A DNA stretch of 50,056 bases from Flavobacterium sp. (GTDB lineage: Bacteria > Bacteroidota > Bacteroidia > Flavobacteriales > Flavobacteriaceae). Every line of letters starts with the position of its first letter. The stretch's first letter is position 1. The notes beneath the pieces were generated by a model. The model searched no databases and had not been told where the DNA came from. It saw only the letters and a list, made by a program, of their open reading frames with translations. Shown piece after piece: positions 31,198 to 41,291 of this stretch. The position numbers and the translations under genes were made by a program. The stretch spans positions 1 to 50,056 of the forward strand of contig JALRGT010000019.1 of NCBI GenBank assembly GCA_023259675.1, in the 5' to 3' direction.

Positions 31198-33468
31198 TTA
31201 TTTATTTGGTGGTAAAATAGTTGTTCCCCAAGCAGAAGGCTTAGCGTCCATTTCTAAAACAAGTTCCCCTCCATTAATGACATCTTCATGTAAAATCCAA
31301 GCTTTGTTATAGGCTTTCCCGTTCAATAAAGCCGATTTGATATACTTCTTTTTATCGCTCCGATTTTTGGCCGTAATCTTAAATGTTTTACCCTCCTCTA
31401 AATGCAAAACTGTTTCCTTTATTAATGGTGTATTCAACAAATAATACGGCTGGCCGGCATTGGGATATAATCCCATCATATGAAAGGCCAACCAAGATGA
31501 CATCGCTCCTGAGTCGTCATTTCCGGGTAACCCATTACGGGATGTATTGAAATTTTCTTTAATAATCGCTCTAATTCGGTCACTACTCAAATACGGTTTC
31601 CCTATCCAATGATACATGGTTGGTGCTAAAAAAGAAGGCTCGTTTGATACGTCATATAACTTAGTATCAAAAAAAGTATTCAATCTCTTTTCGAAAGCTT
31701 TTGCTCCTCCGGACTTAGTAATCACTTCCGGGAGATCATGGGGAATACTCAAAGAATATTCCCAAGAAGTCCCTTCGTAAAAAAACACGCACCAATGACA
31801 AACGTACCAAGGTGACTCTGTAATAACTGGCGTATATTTAAAAGTTGGTTTTTGAATTTTCGATTCCCCAAAAACAACATTGTCTAACCAGTTTCCTTTA
31901 GCATCTTTAGGCATTATAAACCCTTTAGAACCATTATTTTCATAATCAGCTCTCCAAAGATTTTTCCAATTATCGGCTTGTTTTATATATCTATCATATG
32001 TATCCATATAGTTCAATCCTTTAGCTACGGTAGCTATATTATAGTCATTATAAGCATAATCTATGGTTCGGTTTCCGGCGCGATCAATACCATAAGGAAT
32101 ATATCCTAAATTTAAATATTCCGTTAATCCGCCTCTACCTTCTCTTTCATGATTTCCTCCTGGCGAAACCTCAGCATCTTTTAACATGGCTTTTAAAGCC
32201 AATTCGTAATTAATCCCTTTCAGCTTTTTCACAAAAGCATCGGCTAAAACCACCTCTGCATTCGAACCACCTTGGGTACGACCGTTATCATTTCCGCTTC
32301 TGCCATCCGGTAAATAGCCATCATGTTGGTATATATTCAACATTCCATTAATAATATCAAGTTGACGCTTAGAATCAATCAACGTTAATAATGGACTTGA
32401 CGTTCTAAATGTGTCCCAAATACAATAGAAATCGTCATAATACGGTTCGTCATTAGTCCATAACGGATTTTCTCCTGTTCTGTCAACGGGCATCAACATG
32501 GTATGATACAAACCGGTGTAAAACATTTTTTTATAGTCTAATGGTGTGTCGTTAGAAATCGAGATTTTACTTAATAATTGCTCCCATTTGTTCTCCAAAG
32601 CTGTTAACACAGTATTAAAATCCCAATGTGGAATTTCGACCTGAATATTGTTTTTAGCTTTTAATTCGCTCAAAAAAGAAATTCCAATTTTGACATTTAG
32701 TTCCTGTTTCCCTTCTTTACCAAAAGAAAGCAAAGCTGCTGTTTTTTTACCCGAGTCAAATTGAGCCGATTGATTGGAATAGAATTTTCCGTCTTTCCAT
32801 GTCACATATTTAGCGATGGGCTGATCGAAAGTTGCCCAAAAATAAACGGTATACGCCCGACCGTTATTCCATCCTCCCCTGATTCTACTATAACCTCTAA
32901 CTTCCGTATCGGAAACAATCTCTATTTGGGAGCCTACAAATTGTTGTGACTCTCTGGAGTTGGGTACTGGATTTTCTCCCAAGAAAAACCCTGGATCAAT
33001 TTTTAAATCTTTAGAAACATTTTTAGGGTAACTGATACGATAAAATGACACTTTTTCACCAGTTGTTATCTCGGTTTTAATTTGGTTTTCTTGAAAAACC
33101 GTTTCATAATATCCTAGTCTTACATTTTCTTCTGTTCTATGAGCCGTTTGATCTAATTTATCTAAAGCTCCCGAAAACGGCATGATTTGAATATTCCCAT
33201 ATTTAGGACCACCTCCCGTGCCGCTCACATGTACTTGACTAAACCCCGTTACTTCTTTTGGTACTGGCAACCAGCCACTATTTGGACTTACAGTACAATC
33301 AGGACTTGGTTTTACCATACCGAATGGGCATGAAGGACCAATAAAAACGCGGCCATCTCCTTCTGAACCAATCATTGGATCTATAAAACGGTGATTTTGT
33401 GCATTCAAACAAAAACACTGTAATAGCAGTGTTAAACAAACAAAAATTGAATTTTGTTTTTTTTTCAT
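31198..33468 (-). CDS. GH92 exo-alpha-mannosidase (first copy, atypical +1 site)
   Basis: A 756-aa GH92 protein with signal peptide (1-23) and the usual two domains: N-terminal beta-sandwich from FIDPMIGSEGDGR, then (alpha/alpha)6 barrel. The likely catalytic acid is E565 in FYEGTSWEYSL and the base region is GLPGNDDSGAMSSW (D651/D652). The NEPS block reads SNEPSFLAPTMYHWIGKP, where the second GH92 of the locus has a GNEPGHQIP form, so the two probably cleave different alpha-mannosyl links. GH92 enzymes are Ca2+-dependent, inverting and exo-acting. It lacks a lipobox and should be periplasmic. It lies 239 nt downstream of the other GH92 gene. Confidence 0.93.
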   Translation of the reverse strand: MKKKQNSIFVCLTLLLQCFCLNAQNHRFIDPMIGSEGDGRVFIGPSCPFGMVKPSPDCTVSPNSGWLPVPKEVTGFSQVHVSGTGGGPKYGNIQIMPFSGALDKLDQTAHRTEENVRLGYYETVFQENQIKTEITTGEKVSFYRISYPKNVSKDLKIDPGFFLGENPVPNSRESQQFVGSQIEIVSDTEVRGYSRIRGGWNNGRAYTVYFWATFDQPIAKYVTWKDGKFYSNQSAQFDSGKKTAALLSFGKEGKQELNVKIGISFLSELKAKNNIQVEIPHWDFNTVLTALENKWEQLLSKISISNDTPLDYKKMFYTGLYHTMLMPVDRTGENPLWTNDEPYYDDFYCIWDTFRTSSPLLTLIDSKRQLDIINGMLNIYQHDGYLPDGRSGNDNGRTQGGSNAEVVLADAFVKKLKGINYELALKAMLKDAEVSPGGNHEREGRGGLTEYLNLGYIPYGIDRAGNRTIDYAYNDYNIATVAKGLNYMDTYDRYIKQADNWKNLWRADYENNGSKGFIMPKDAKGNWLDNVVFGESKIQKPTFKYTPVITESPWYVCHWCVFFYEGTSWEYSLSIPHDLPEVITKSGGAKAFEKRLNTFFDTKLYDVSNEPSFLAPTMYHWIGKPYLSSDRIRAIIKENFNTSRNGLPGNDDSGAMSSWLAFHMMGLYPNAGQPYYLLNTPLIKETVLHLEEGKTFKITAKNRSDKKKYIKSALLNGKAYNKAWILHEDVINGGELVLEMDAKPSAWGTTILPPNK

Positions 33469-33582
33469 AATTTATTTTTTTTTTAAGGCTACGGTTATAT
33501 TGCAATATTTTCTTGAAATATAAATTTACTTTGATATTATTTCTTTTTAGTAATACAATCACATTATCTAATTGATTAACTA

Positions 33583-33678
33583 ATTTACTTGCTTTTCATA
33601 TTTCCATGCACCTGTTAAGACTACAAAATGATTTTCAGGAATAATTTCCTTTTTATTCCAAACTATCTTTTGATATAT
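33583..33678 (-). pseudogene. Possible C-terminal gene remnant between the two GH92 genes
   Basis: Within the 239-nt gap a 32-codon open stretch reads QKIVWNKKEIIPENHFVVLT, then GAWKYEKQVN and a stop. It looks like the natural end of a protein and has no start of its own. Family unknown. It may be the tail of a deleted gene; chance cannot be excluded at this length. Confidence 0.25.
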
Positions 33679-33707
33679 CTATTATTATTTTGAAAAAACA
33701 GCTGCAT

Positions 33708-36026
33708 TTAGTTATTAGAAATCGAAAACGGCCTACTTTCTTTGCCTATTCCCCATAATTTATTCGGTTCTTTTCCCATTTCAAAATGCAAAATCCCTCC
33801 TTTCATAATAGAAAAATGATTTAAATAACTTTTACCATATTCCACTCCGTTAAAACTCATTCTTTGGATATAATTACTCCCTGACGAAGCACCTTTTGCG
33901 TTAATAATCAATTCTTTTCCATTACCTAAAGCAAGTGTAATTTTATCAAAATGAGGTCCTGAAATCACATATTCCGCAACGGACGGAGTTACAGGATAAA
34001 ACCCTAAAGCAGCAAAAACATACCAAGCCGACATTTGTCCTGCATCATCATTTCCGCTTAACCCTCCAACTGAATTACTGTACTCCGTTTTCATAATTTG
34101 GGTTACCAATTCTTGGGTTTTCCATGGCTGACCCGAATAATTATACAAGAACGGTATTTGGTGACCTGGTTCATTCCCATGCCAATACTGTTTAGCAATA
34201 TGAAAACGATCCAAGTTAGCATTAAACCCATCTTCACCTCCCATTAAATTTATTAAACCATTTATATCCTGAGGAACGTACCATGTGTATTGATACGGAG
34301 TACCTTCAGTAATATACGGTTTTCTGATAAATTTGTCAAAATCTTCAGTAAAAGTTCCATCGGAAAATCGACCTCTTACACAGGAATCGTTTACGCTATA
34401 GACATTTTTATAATTCAAAGCTCTTTTTTTTAAAAGCCTAGCATTTAATGTATCTCCTTTTTGAGTTGCAATTTGCGAAAGTGCAAAATCGTCAAAAGCA
34501 TATTCTAAAGTTCTAGAAACCTGCTCTCCTTTATGAAACGATTCTAATACTTCATCCTCCAATGGAACATATCCATAGTTTATATAAGAAGACAATGCAC
34601 GACGACCTTTGCCATTCACATAATCCGTATAATTATCTGGGGTTTTAAATGCATTTTGCAATAAATAACCGTATTCTTTATCTGAAATATCAATGTTATT
34701 TTTCAGATAAGCATCTGCTATTGCTGCTATAGAATGATCGCCAATCATAGCTGAGGTATAACTATTCCAACAAGGGAAAATAGGCATCCAGCCACCTTGC
34801 TCAGCCATCGAAAATAGACTTTGCATCATTTGTCCATTCACTTTTGGAGTTAATAAATTAAATAATGGAAGGGATGACCTGTAGATATCCCACATAGAAA
34901 AATCAGTAAAATAATCTTCTTTTCCGCTATTCATAAATTGTTGCCCACCATTAAAGCTCACATAAGTACCATCAACATCATTAAATGTTCTGGGTTGCAA
35001 ATAACTATGATACAAAGCAGTATAAAATTTTACTTTCTCATCTTTATTTGTCCCTTCTACTTTTACTTTGGAAAGCAATGTTTCCCAAGTTGCTTTTAAA
35101 TTTTCTTTTGCCTGAGCAAAATCTAAATTGGTAGTTTCGGCTTCTAAATTTTTTCTAGCTTGTTCGATACTTGTAAATGAAGTTCCAATTTTCGCTTCAA
35201 TAGTTTCTCCTTTTTCAATATTAAAAGAAAAGTAAGCACCAATGTTTTCTAGATTTGAAATCTGTGTATTTCCTTCAAGGATTTTTTCATTTTGATAAAC
35301 TCCAAACTTTTTAGAACTTTTACTGAGTTGCACCACAAAATAACCGCTGAAACCTGCTTTATCACCCGAACCTTGATAAATTTTATGCACTGGATTATAG
35401 CCTACAATTTCCTTTTTATCGGCATTTATTTGAATAAAACCTTCTCCTTCGTCACTATTGGGATTCACAATTATGTGTGCTTCACCCGAGTTTTCAAATG
35501 TAAATTGAAACAAACCACAACGCTTAGTAGCTGTCATATTTACATCAATATGATGATCGGCTAGATTAACATTATAATTATATGGACTTGTTTTTTCAGT
35601 ATCATGAGAAAAATGCGATGCTCTTTCGTCGGCCTGACATTTCAATGTTCCTGTTATGGGCATAATGGTCATACTCCCATAATCTTGCACACAAGACCCA
35701 CTCAACCAATGACTTCCTCTAAATCCCGAAATCTTAGTATCGGTATAATAATAAGGTGCAATACATTTGGTTTCCGTTTCCTTAGTTTGCGGAGTCCAGT
35801 TAGTCATTCCAAAAGGAACCGTAACATAAGGTACTACCTGTGCATTATTTTCTTTTACATCTTCTCCGTGTTGCAGGGCACTAATTGTTGTAGAAGGAGC
35901 TGTACCAATTAAGGGATTAACCAAATCTATGTAATTAGTTCCTAATGGTTTTATTGAACATGATAAAATAAATAATAAAACAAGGAAGGCTATCAAACTA
36001 AATCTAAATAAACGGTATAAATTCAT
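33708..36026 (-). CDS. GH92 exo-alpha-mannosidase lipoprotein (second copy)
   Basis: A 772-aa GH92 enzyme with a lipobox (ILSC, Cys23), so it is probably anchored in the outer membrane. The N-terminal domain starts at YIDLVNPLIGTAPSTT; the barrel holds the catalytic-acid block TEGTPYQYTWYVPQD, HGNEPGHQIPFLYNYSGQPW and GLSGNDDAGQMSAWY. The NEP-x-H form is closer to the well-studied alpha-1,2/alpha-1,3-mannosidases than the other copy. It is the first gene after susD, but a strong hairpin and a perfect TACGTTTG -7 box (36071-36078) lie before it, so it can be transcribed on its own together with the genes down to the HTCS. Confidence 0.93.
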   Translation of the reverse strand: MNLYRLFRFSLIAFLVLLFILSCSIKPLGTNYIDLVNPLIGTAPSTTISALQHGEDVKENNAQVVPYVTVPFGMTNWTPQTKETETKCIAPYYYTDTKISGFRGSHWLSGSCVQDYGSMTIMPITGTLKCQADERASHFSHDTEKTSPYNYNVNLADHHIDVNMTATKRCGLFQFTFENSGEAHIIVNPNSDEGEGFIQINADKKEIVGYNPVHKIYQGSGDKAGFSGYFVVQLSKSSKKFGVYQNEKILEGNTQISNLENIGAYFSFNIEKGETIEAKIGTSFTSIEQARKNLEAETTNLDFAQAKENLKATWETLLSKVKVEGTNKDEKVKFYTALYHSYLQPRTFNDVDGTYVSFNGGQQFMNSGKEDYFTDFSMWDIYRSSLPLFNLLTPKVNGQMMQSLFSMAEQGGWMPIFPCWNSYTSAMIGDHSIAAIADAYLKNNIDISDKEYGYLLQNAFKTPDNYTDYVNGKGRRALSSYINYGYVPLEDEVLESFHKGEQVSRTLEYAFDDFALSQIATQKGDTLNARLLKKRALNYKNVYSVNDSCVRGRFSDGTFTEDFDKFIRKPYITEGTPYQYTWYVPQDINGLINLMGGEDGFNANLDRFHIAKQYWHGNEPGHQIPFLYNYSGQPWKTQELVTQIMKTEYSNSVGGLSGNDDAGQMSAWYVFAALGFYPVTPSVAEYVISGPHFDKITLALGNGKELIINAKGASSGSNYIQRMSFNGVEYGKSYLNHFSIMKGGILHFEMGKEPNKLWGIGKESRPFSISNN

Positions 36027-36342
36027 TTTTATCTCTTTGTGTTTTCTGATAATTGTTTTTTTTCTTAAAACAAACGTATTTTATCAGAAAAGTTTATTGA
36101 TAAGCTAATTATTAGATTATAGAATCTGTTGTTTAAAAGATCCAAACATTCTAAAAAACTACTCCGTATAATCTGAAATAAACCAAACAATTATAGACTT
36201 CTTTTTTTAATTCTTTTTTTAACAGTTGAATTTCTTTTGATTCAAAAAAAATTCAACTATTGAAACAAGTAAAAATTATCTATCCTCGTTTAATTAAAGC
36301 AAATAAGGTATCAGAGTTAGAATTCAAATACTTTTTAAATAA
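36027..36342 (-). promoter_or_regulatory. Intergenic region with probable promoter of the GH92-to-HTCS run
   Basis: This 316-nt AT-rich stretch has no credible gene. On the minus strand it holds TACGTTTG at 36071-36078, a perfect TAnnTTTG -7 box 45 nt before the GH92 ATG, but no TTG at the right distance. A 9-bp inverted repeat GTTGAATTT/AAATTCAAC lies at 36225-36257. A single sequence like the operator half-site (ATAGACTTCTT, 36193-36203) has no partner at 21 bp. Confidence 0.45.
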
Positions 36343-36377
36343 GAAAGGAGAAGAAGACCATAGCTTCTTCTCCTTTC
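36343..36377 (-). terminator. Strong hairpin downstream of susD
   Basis: A perfect 14-bp stem, GAAAGGAGAAGAAG / CTTCTTCTCCTTTC, with a 7-nt loop lies 48 nt past the susD stop. On the minus strand it is followed by TTATTTAAAA rather than a clean U run. It may be a partial terminator or an mRNA 3'-protecting element, giving more SusCD than downstream enzymes. Confidence 0.65.
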
Positions 36378-36425
36378 AAGGGTAATTAAATAACCAAATT
36401 TAACTAACAAAAAATACTAAATTAA

Positions 36426-38066
36426 CTAGTTTGTATATTCCGGATTTTGCGTAAGAGGAACTTGATTAAAATCAATTTCATTTTGAGGAATCGGTCTTAA
36501 CATATGATACGGTTTTAAAGCATTGTTTAAAGCTACGTGAGGATTGTATAATTTTGCGCGCTCCACTAGCTTATTTGTTCTCTTTAAATCCATCCATCTA
36601 TTAGCCTCACCTGCAAGCTCTCTAGCTCTTTCATCAAGAATAAAATCAATATTTGCTTGTCCTGGAAGAACTGGTACTGTGATACCCGCTCTTGCACGTA
36701 AAGTTGTAAGACGTTGTGCAGCAGTAATTGTATTTGAAGCTTTTACATACGCTTCAGCAGCAATTAAATAAGCCTCACCACTTCTCATTATTACCATATC
36801 TCTTTGACCTTGTGATTGTTGATCTCCATAAGCAAAAGGAATTGTAGGGTCATCAAATTTTCTAAAAATAGGATAGTGAACTCCTGTAGTTCCATCACTG
36901 ATTAGATATTGATCAGGGTTAATTACTTTATATGGTTTTGTATTAATAACAGTTTGAGATAAAGCCACTTTAGGAAAATAAATAGCTGTATCACCTACAA
37001 CTCTATTTACATCAACACCATTCACTTTAACGGTGAAATTTTGATCTGCATATAAAACTCTTTTAAAAGTTGCATCAGCTCTTTGATCGTTATCTGCAAA
37101 TAATGAATAGAAAAACGGAGTAGGCATTGCTCCTAAACCTTTAACTGTACGTTTTAAACCTGGATAATTATAGAATTCGAATTTATATAATTGATGTCTT
37201 GAATTTCCCCATCCACGTGAAACTGCATCACTACCAAACAAATAAGAGAAAATAACCTCTGAATTTTTTTGATTAGTAATACTAGTCAAAGAATTAAATG
37301 AACCTACTAATGCATGATTTGCAATCACTTCATCTGCCAATGTAGCAGCTTGAGTAAAATCAGCTGGAGTACCAAAAGATTTGTATCCTCTAGTTAACAA
37401 TACTCTTGATGTAAAGTGTTTTACAGCATCTTTAGTAACTCTACCATATACAGTTGTAGTTGCTGGAACGCCATCTAAAGCCTCTTGCAAATCTGCTAGA
37501 ATTTGTTTGTAAACATTTTCTTCAGTATCTCTAACAAAATTTCTTTCTGGTGTTATAACTTGTTTTAAAACCAAAGGAACACCTCCAAAGTTTTCTACTA
37601 ATTGAAAATAAGACAATGCTCTAAAGAATTTTACTTCGGCTAATCCTACTTTTTTAGCCTCTGCAGTTACCCCTTGGATTTTATCAGCGTTATCAATTGC
37701 AGTATTAGCAGCAGCAATGATACTGTATTGATTTGTCCAATACACCTGAACAGGCCAGTTTCTTGAGGTAAAATTCACATAATCATTATTTACATCTGTT
37801 CCAGAAACTACACCTTCTCTAGTTACGATATCAGTACCTACATCCTCAAGGACATAATACATATCTGAAGCATATTTAGTAGTAGTTTCTCTAGCTTTTA
37901 GATACACCGCCGATACTAATTGATCGAAGGTCTGTGGGTATTTTTCAGATGTTTCAATTGATACAGAATTCTTATTTTCTTCATCAAGATAAGATTCACA
38001 ACTGGCACTTAATATTCCTACTGATAGGAACGTAAGCATTAATTTATTATTAAAATATTTTTTCAT
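36426..38066 (-). CDS. susD: SusD/RagB-family glycan-binding lipoprotein
   Basis: A 546-aa surface lipoprotein (Cys23 in LSASCESYLD) that forms the lid of the SusC transporter and binds the incoming glycan. Typical SusD features are the N-terminal TPR-containing RagB part, FFRALSYFQLVENFGGVPLV (about 147-166), and the C-terminal block LDERARELAGEANRWMDLKR followed by LRPIPQNEIDFN and NPEY at the end. The gene starts 25 nt after the susC stop and shares its promoter. Ligand specificity is not readable. The symbol is used for the family, not for starch specificity. Confidence 0.95.
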   Translation of the reverse strand: MKKYFNNKLMLTFLSVGILSASCESYLDEENKNSVSIETSEKYPQTFDQLVSAVYLKARETTTKYASDMYYVLEDVGTDIVTREGVVSGTDVNNDYVNFTSRNWPVQVYWTNQYSIIAAANTAIDNADKIQGVTAEAKKVGLAEVKFFRALSYFQLVENFGGVPLVLKQVITPERNFVRDTEENVYKQILADLQEALDGVPATTTVYGRVTKDAVKHFTSRVLLTRGYKSFGTPADFTQAATLADEVIANHALVGSFNSLTSITNQKNSEVIFSYLFGSDAVSRGWGNSRHQLYKFEFYNYPGLKRTVKGLGAMPTPFFYSLFADNDQRADATFKRVLYADQNFTVKVNGVDVNRVVGDTAIYFPKVALSQTVINTKPYKVINPDQYLISDGTTGVHYPIFRKFDDPTIPFAYGDQQSQGQRDMVIMRSGEAYLIAAEAYVKASNTITAAQRLTTLRARAGITVPVLPGQANIDFILDERARELAGEANRWMDLKRTNKLVERAKLYNPHVALNNALKPYHMLRPIPQNEIDFNQVPLTQNPEYTN

Positions 38067-38091
38067 TTTTCTTTAAATTTAGATTTACAAC

Positions 38092-41000
38092 TTAAAAGTT
38101 TACGTTAATACCTGCCATATAAGTACGAGACATAAATGCAGCACCCCAAGCATTTCTTCCAGCATTTTCTGGATCCCAACCATCATATTTAGTGAAAACA
38201 AATGGATTTTGAACAGTAGAGTAAATTCTTAAGCTACTAATTTTCAACTTGTCTAAAAATGCAGAAGGTACAGTATAACCTAAAGTAACAAAACCAACTT
38301 TAGTAAATGATACATCTTTATACTTCACTAAATTACCAAATCTACCACCATTTCCTGGTTGATAATATGCATTAGTAGCATTCTCAGGTGTCCAATAATC
38401 AACTTTAGCAGCATTAAATAATCTTGCAGGTTCTCCATCATAAGGGAAAACTGTATTATTGTGGAAACTACTTGACACTGTGCTACCTTGGCTTGTAGAA
38501 ACTAAAAAGGTGAAATCAAAGTTTTTGAAATTCATTGTACTGGTTACAGCACCCGTCCATTTAGGAGCAACTTGACCAATAACCTGTCTATCATCTTCAG
38601 AGATTTTACCGTCATCATTAACATCTTTAACTTTAACTTGTCCTGGGTACTGACTGAATGCTGCTGCCTCTGTAGCTTCATCCAATTGCCAAATACCATC
38701 AAAAACATAATCATAAATTGCACCTACAGGTTGACCCGGAGTAATAATCATGTTAATTCCTGAATTATTATCAAAAAGTCTTTCTACGTTACCATACAAT
38801 TTTTTAACGGTATTCTTATTACTAGAAAAATTAAAATTAGTTGTCCATTTAAAATCTCCTTTATCAATATTTGTTGTATTCAAACCAATCTCAATACCTT
38901 TATTAATAGACTCTCCAACATTGTCTAATACTGTACTAAATCCTGTCATAGTAGGTATTTGGGTATCTAAGATTAGATTTGTGTTTTTTCTGTTATACAC
39001 ATCAATAGAACCATTGATTTTGTTGCTCAAAAATCCAAAATCGAAACCTAAGTTCACCTCCGCAGTTCTTTCCCAAGTAAGGTTTTTATTTGCTAGACGC
39101 CCTATGGATGCAGTTGAATATGGAGTACCACCCAAGTTAACTGCTCCTAGATCTAATAAAGCTTGAGTATCTAATGGATTTATACCCCCGTTATTACCCG
39201 TTTCACCATAACTAAGTCTCAATTTAGCATTGCTGAATGTTGTTTGAGTTTTCATAAAATCCTCATCAATCATTTTCCATCCAAAAGCAGCAGATGGAAA
39301 AAATGCCCATTTATTTCCTGCAGCTAAAACTGATGAACCATCATAACGAGCCGTTGCAGTAAATAAATATTTATCATTCAAAGTATAATTTACCCTTCCT
39401 GTATAAGACTCTAAAGTTTGTTTTGTCAAATCACTTGTAGGTTTACTAACCTCTAAACCACCTTCTAAATTGTAGAAAGAAAAATCATCAGTAGAAAAAT
39501 TTCTAACTTGGTTAAAATACCCTTCGTTACGTTCCATAAATCTTGACACTACTCCAGTAGCAGTAAGCGAATGGATTCCTTTTTCAAACTTATAATTAAT
39601 AATATTATCCCAAGAATATGATAAGTAGTTAAAATTATTAACCTGAGCTCTTCTTAAAGCTGGTTGACCAACAACGTCTTTTGAGTACAAACCTCTCCAT
39701 TCTCCGTATCTTGAATATTTGATATTAGGGGAGAATTTTGTAGTTAATGTTAAACCTGTTGCAGGTTTAATTTCTAAAGCGATATCTCCAAGATATTGAA
39801 GAAATTTAGTTTCTTTAGTTTGATAATCTGGTTCAAATAAAGGATTGGTAATTTGAGTTTCTTTTTCTGTTGGGAAGAATTTCAAAGTTCCATCTGCATT
39901 GTAAGGTCTTCCAATTGGTTTTAAACGGTACGAACTTCTAAAACCTTCATAACTTCCTGCATTTTGAATAGCATTTGTAATATAGTTACTAATACTCAAA
40001 TTAATCCATTTATTCAAGTCACTTTTTAAACTTCCTCTAATATTGAATCTTTCAAAAGATTCCCCTCCAAGAGTTCCTTCATCTTTAGTATAACCTAAGC
40101 CAGCAGCATAAACTGTTTTTTCAGTTCCTCCGCTAAGGTTTAATGTATGATTGGTTTGCATCCCTTTTTTAAGTATCAAATCTTGCCAATTAGTATTTAC
40201 ACCATCAGCTACATTTTGCAATTCTTCTGTTGATAAATAATCCGCTACAACCACATCACCTCTTCTATATCCTAATTGACCAGCTGCAAATTTATTTCCA
40301 ACTACTACATCTTTCATGTATTCAATATAGCCAGGTCCATCTTGCATGGTTGGTAAATTATAAGCTTCTTTAAATCCAATATAATTGGAATAATTCACTT
40401 TTAAAGCACCACTTTTACCACTTTTAGTTTCAATCAAAACAACACCATTACTACCTCTAGAACCGTAAATTGCAGTAGCCGATGCATCTTTTAAGATATC
40501 CATTCTGCTAATATCAGCAGGATTCAAAAATGAAATATCATCTAAGAATATTCCGTCCACAATAAACAATGGATTACGACCTGGCGTAAAACCTCCGTTA
40601 TCTGCTGTTTTATTTTTAGAAATAGTACTAGAACCACGCACACGGATATTAAATCCACCTCCACCTGGTTTGTTGTCTGTACGTTGAATAACAACACCAG
40701 CAGTTTGACCTTGAAGAGCAGAGATTGCATCTACTTTGTTAGCTTGTTCAATTTGTTTAGCACTAACAGTAGAAACAGATCCTGTTAAATCATTTTTCTT
40801 AACAGTTCCGTAACCAATAACAACAACCTCGTCTAATTGAGCACTGTCTTCTTTCATTGTTACATTTAAGGCAGCTCCACCTTTATAAGCAACCTCAACA
40901 CTTTGATATCCCAAATAAGAGAATACCAGTACGTCTCCAACCTTAGCATTGATTTGATATTTTCCATCAAAATCAGTTGAAGCACTTTCCTTCGAATTCT

Positions 41001-41136
41001 TAACATTAACATTAACTCCTGGAATAGAAAGTTTATTAACATCTGTTACAACACCTGACACAACTTTACTTTGTGCCGCCGAATTAATTGTAAAGCCTAC
41101 AAAAAAGGCTAGTAATAAAATTTTAAGTTTTTCCAT
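38092..41136 (-). CDS. susC: SusC/RagA-family TonB-dependent outer-membrane transporter
   Basis: A 1014-aa outer-membrane receptor that imports oligosaccharides with energy from TonB-ExbBD. It has a signal peptide (1-21), a CarboxypepD_reg-like domain (about 24-100), then the SusC/RagA signature region VVVIGYGTVKKNDLTGSVS, a plug domain (about 115-230; ILKDASATAIYGSRGSNGVV) and a 22-strand barrel ending in aromatic Phe (GINVNF). Size and order are normal. The first transported unit is likely a modest glycan, since the locus lacks surface endo-glycosidases. Its promoter carries the best copy of the tandem operator. It pairs with SusD 25 nt downstream. Confidence 0.97.
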   Translation of the reverse strand: MEKLKILLLAFFVGFTINSAAQSKVVSGVVTDVNKLSIPGVNVNVKNSKESASTDFDGKYQINAKVGDVLVFSYLGYQSVEVAYKGGAALNVTMKEDSAQLDEVVVIGYGTVKKNDLTGSVSTVSAKQIEQANKVDAISALQGQTAGVVIQRTDNKPGGGGFNIRVRGSSTISKNKTADNGGFTPGRNPLFIVDGIFLDDISFLNPADISRMDILKDASATAIYGSRGSNGVVLIETKSGKSGALKVNYSNYIGFKEAYNLPTMQDGPGYIEYMKDVVVGNKFAAGQLGYRRGDVVVADYLSTEELQNVADGVNTNWQDLILKKGMQTNHTLNLSGGTEKTVYAAGLGYTKDEGTLGGESFERFNIRGSLKSDLNKWINLSISNYITNAIQNAGSYEGFRSSYRLKPIGRPYNADGTLKFFPTEKETQITNPLFEPDYQTKETKFLQYLGDIALEIKPATGLTLTTKFSPNIKYSRYGEWRGLYSKDVVGQPALRRAQVNNFNYLSYSWDNIINYKFEKGIHSLTATGVVSRFMERNEGYFNQVRNFSTDDFSFYNLEGGLEVSKPTSDLTKQTLESYTGRVNYTLNDKYLFTATARYDGSSVLAAGNKWAFFPSAAFGWKMIDEDFMKTQTTFSNAKLRLSYGETGNNGGINPLDTQALLDLGAVNLGGTPYSTASIGRLANKNLTWERTAEVNLGFDFGFLSNKINGSIDVYNRKNTNLILDTQIPTMTGFSTVLDNVGESINKGIEIGLNTTNIDKGDFKWTTNFNFSSNKNTVKKLYGNVERLFDNNSGINMIITPGQPVGAIYDYVFDGIWQLDEATEAAAFSQYPGQVKVKDVNDDGKISEDDRQVIGQVAPKWTGAVTSTMNFKNFDFTFLVSTSQGSTVSSSFHNNTVFPYDGEPARLFNAAKVDYWTPENATNAYYQPGNGGRFGNLVKYKDVSFTKVGFVTLGYTVPSAFLDKLKISSLRIYSTVQNPFVFTKYDGWDPENAGRNAWGAAFMSRTYMAGINVNF

Positions 41137-41165
41137 ATTTATTTAATTTTGATTAATTAGTTTAG

Positions 41166-41226
41166 CTAAATTACTGTTAAAGAGCTTGTAAGGAATGGAC
41201 ATCTTGCTCAGATATATGGACGTCTT
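41166..41226 (-). promoter_or_regulatory. susCD promoter with tandem HTCS-type operator
   Basis: In gene orientation: AAGACGTCCAT, spacer ATATCTGAGC, AAGATGTCCAT (41195-41226). These are two near-identical 11-mers (10 of 11 match) spaced 21 bp. After 21 nt comes TAATTTAG (41166-41173), one base from TAnnTTTG, 29 nt before the susC ATG. The spacing is identical to that before MIOX and GH89. Confidence 0.72.
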
Positions 41227-41291
41227 CATTAAACCCAATGATAACGTGGCTTTTGAAGACAAATAACATCTGTTTCCATGCTATTTTTATC

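Noticed and set aside
36193..36203. ATAGACTTCTT, resembling the operator half-site, upstream of the lipoprotein GH92 gene
   Set aside because: A partner at 21 bp is missing and the expected -7 position reads TTATACGG.
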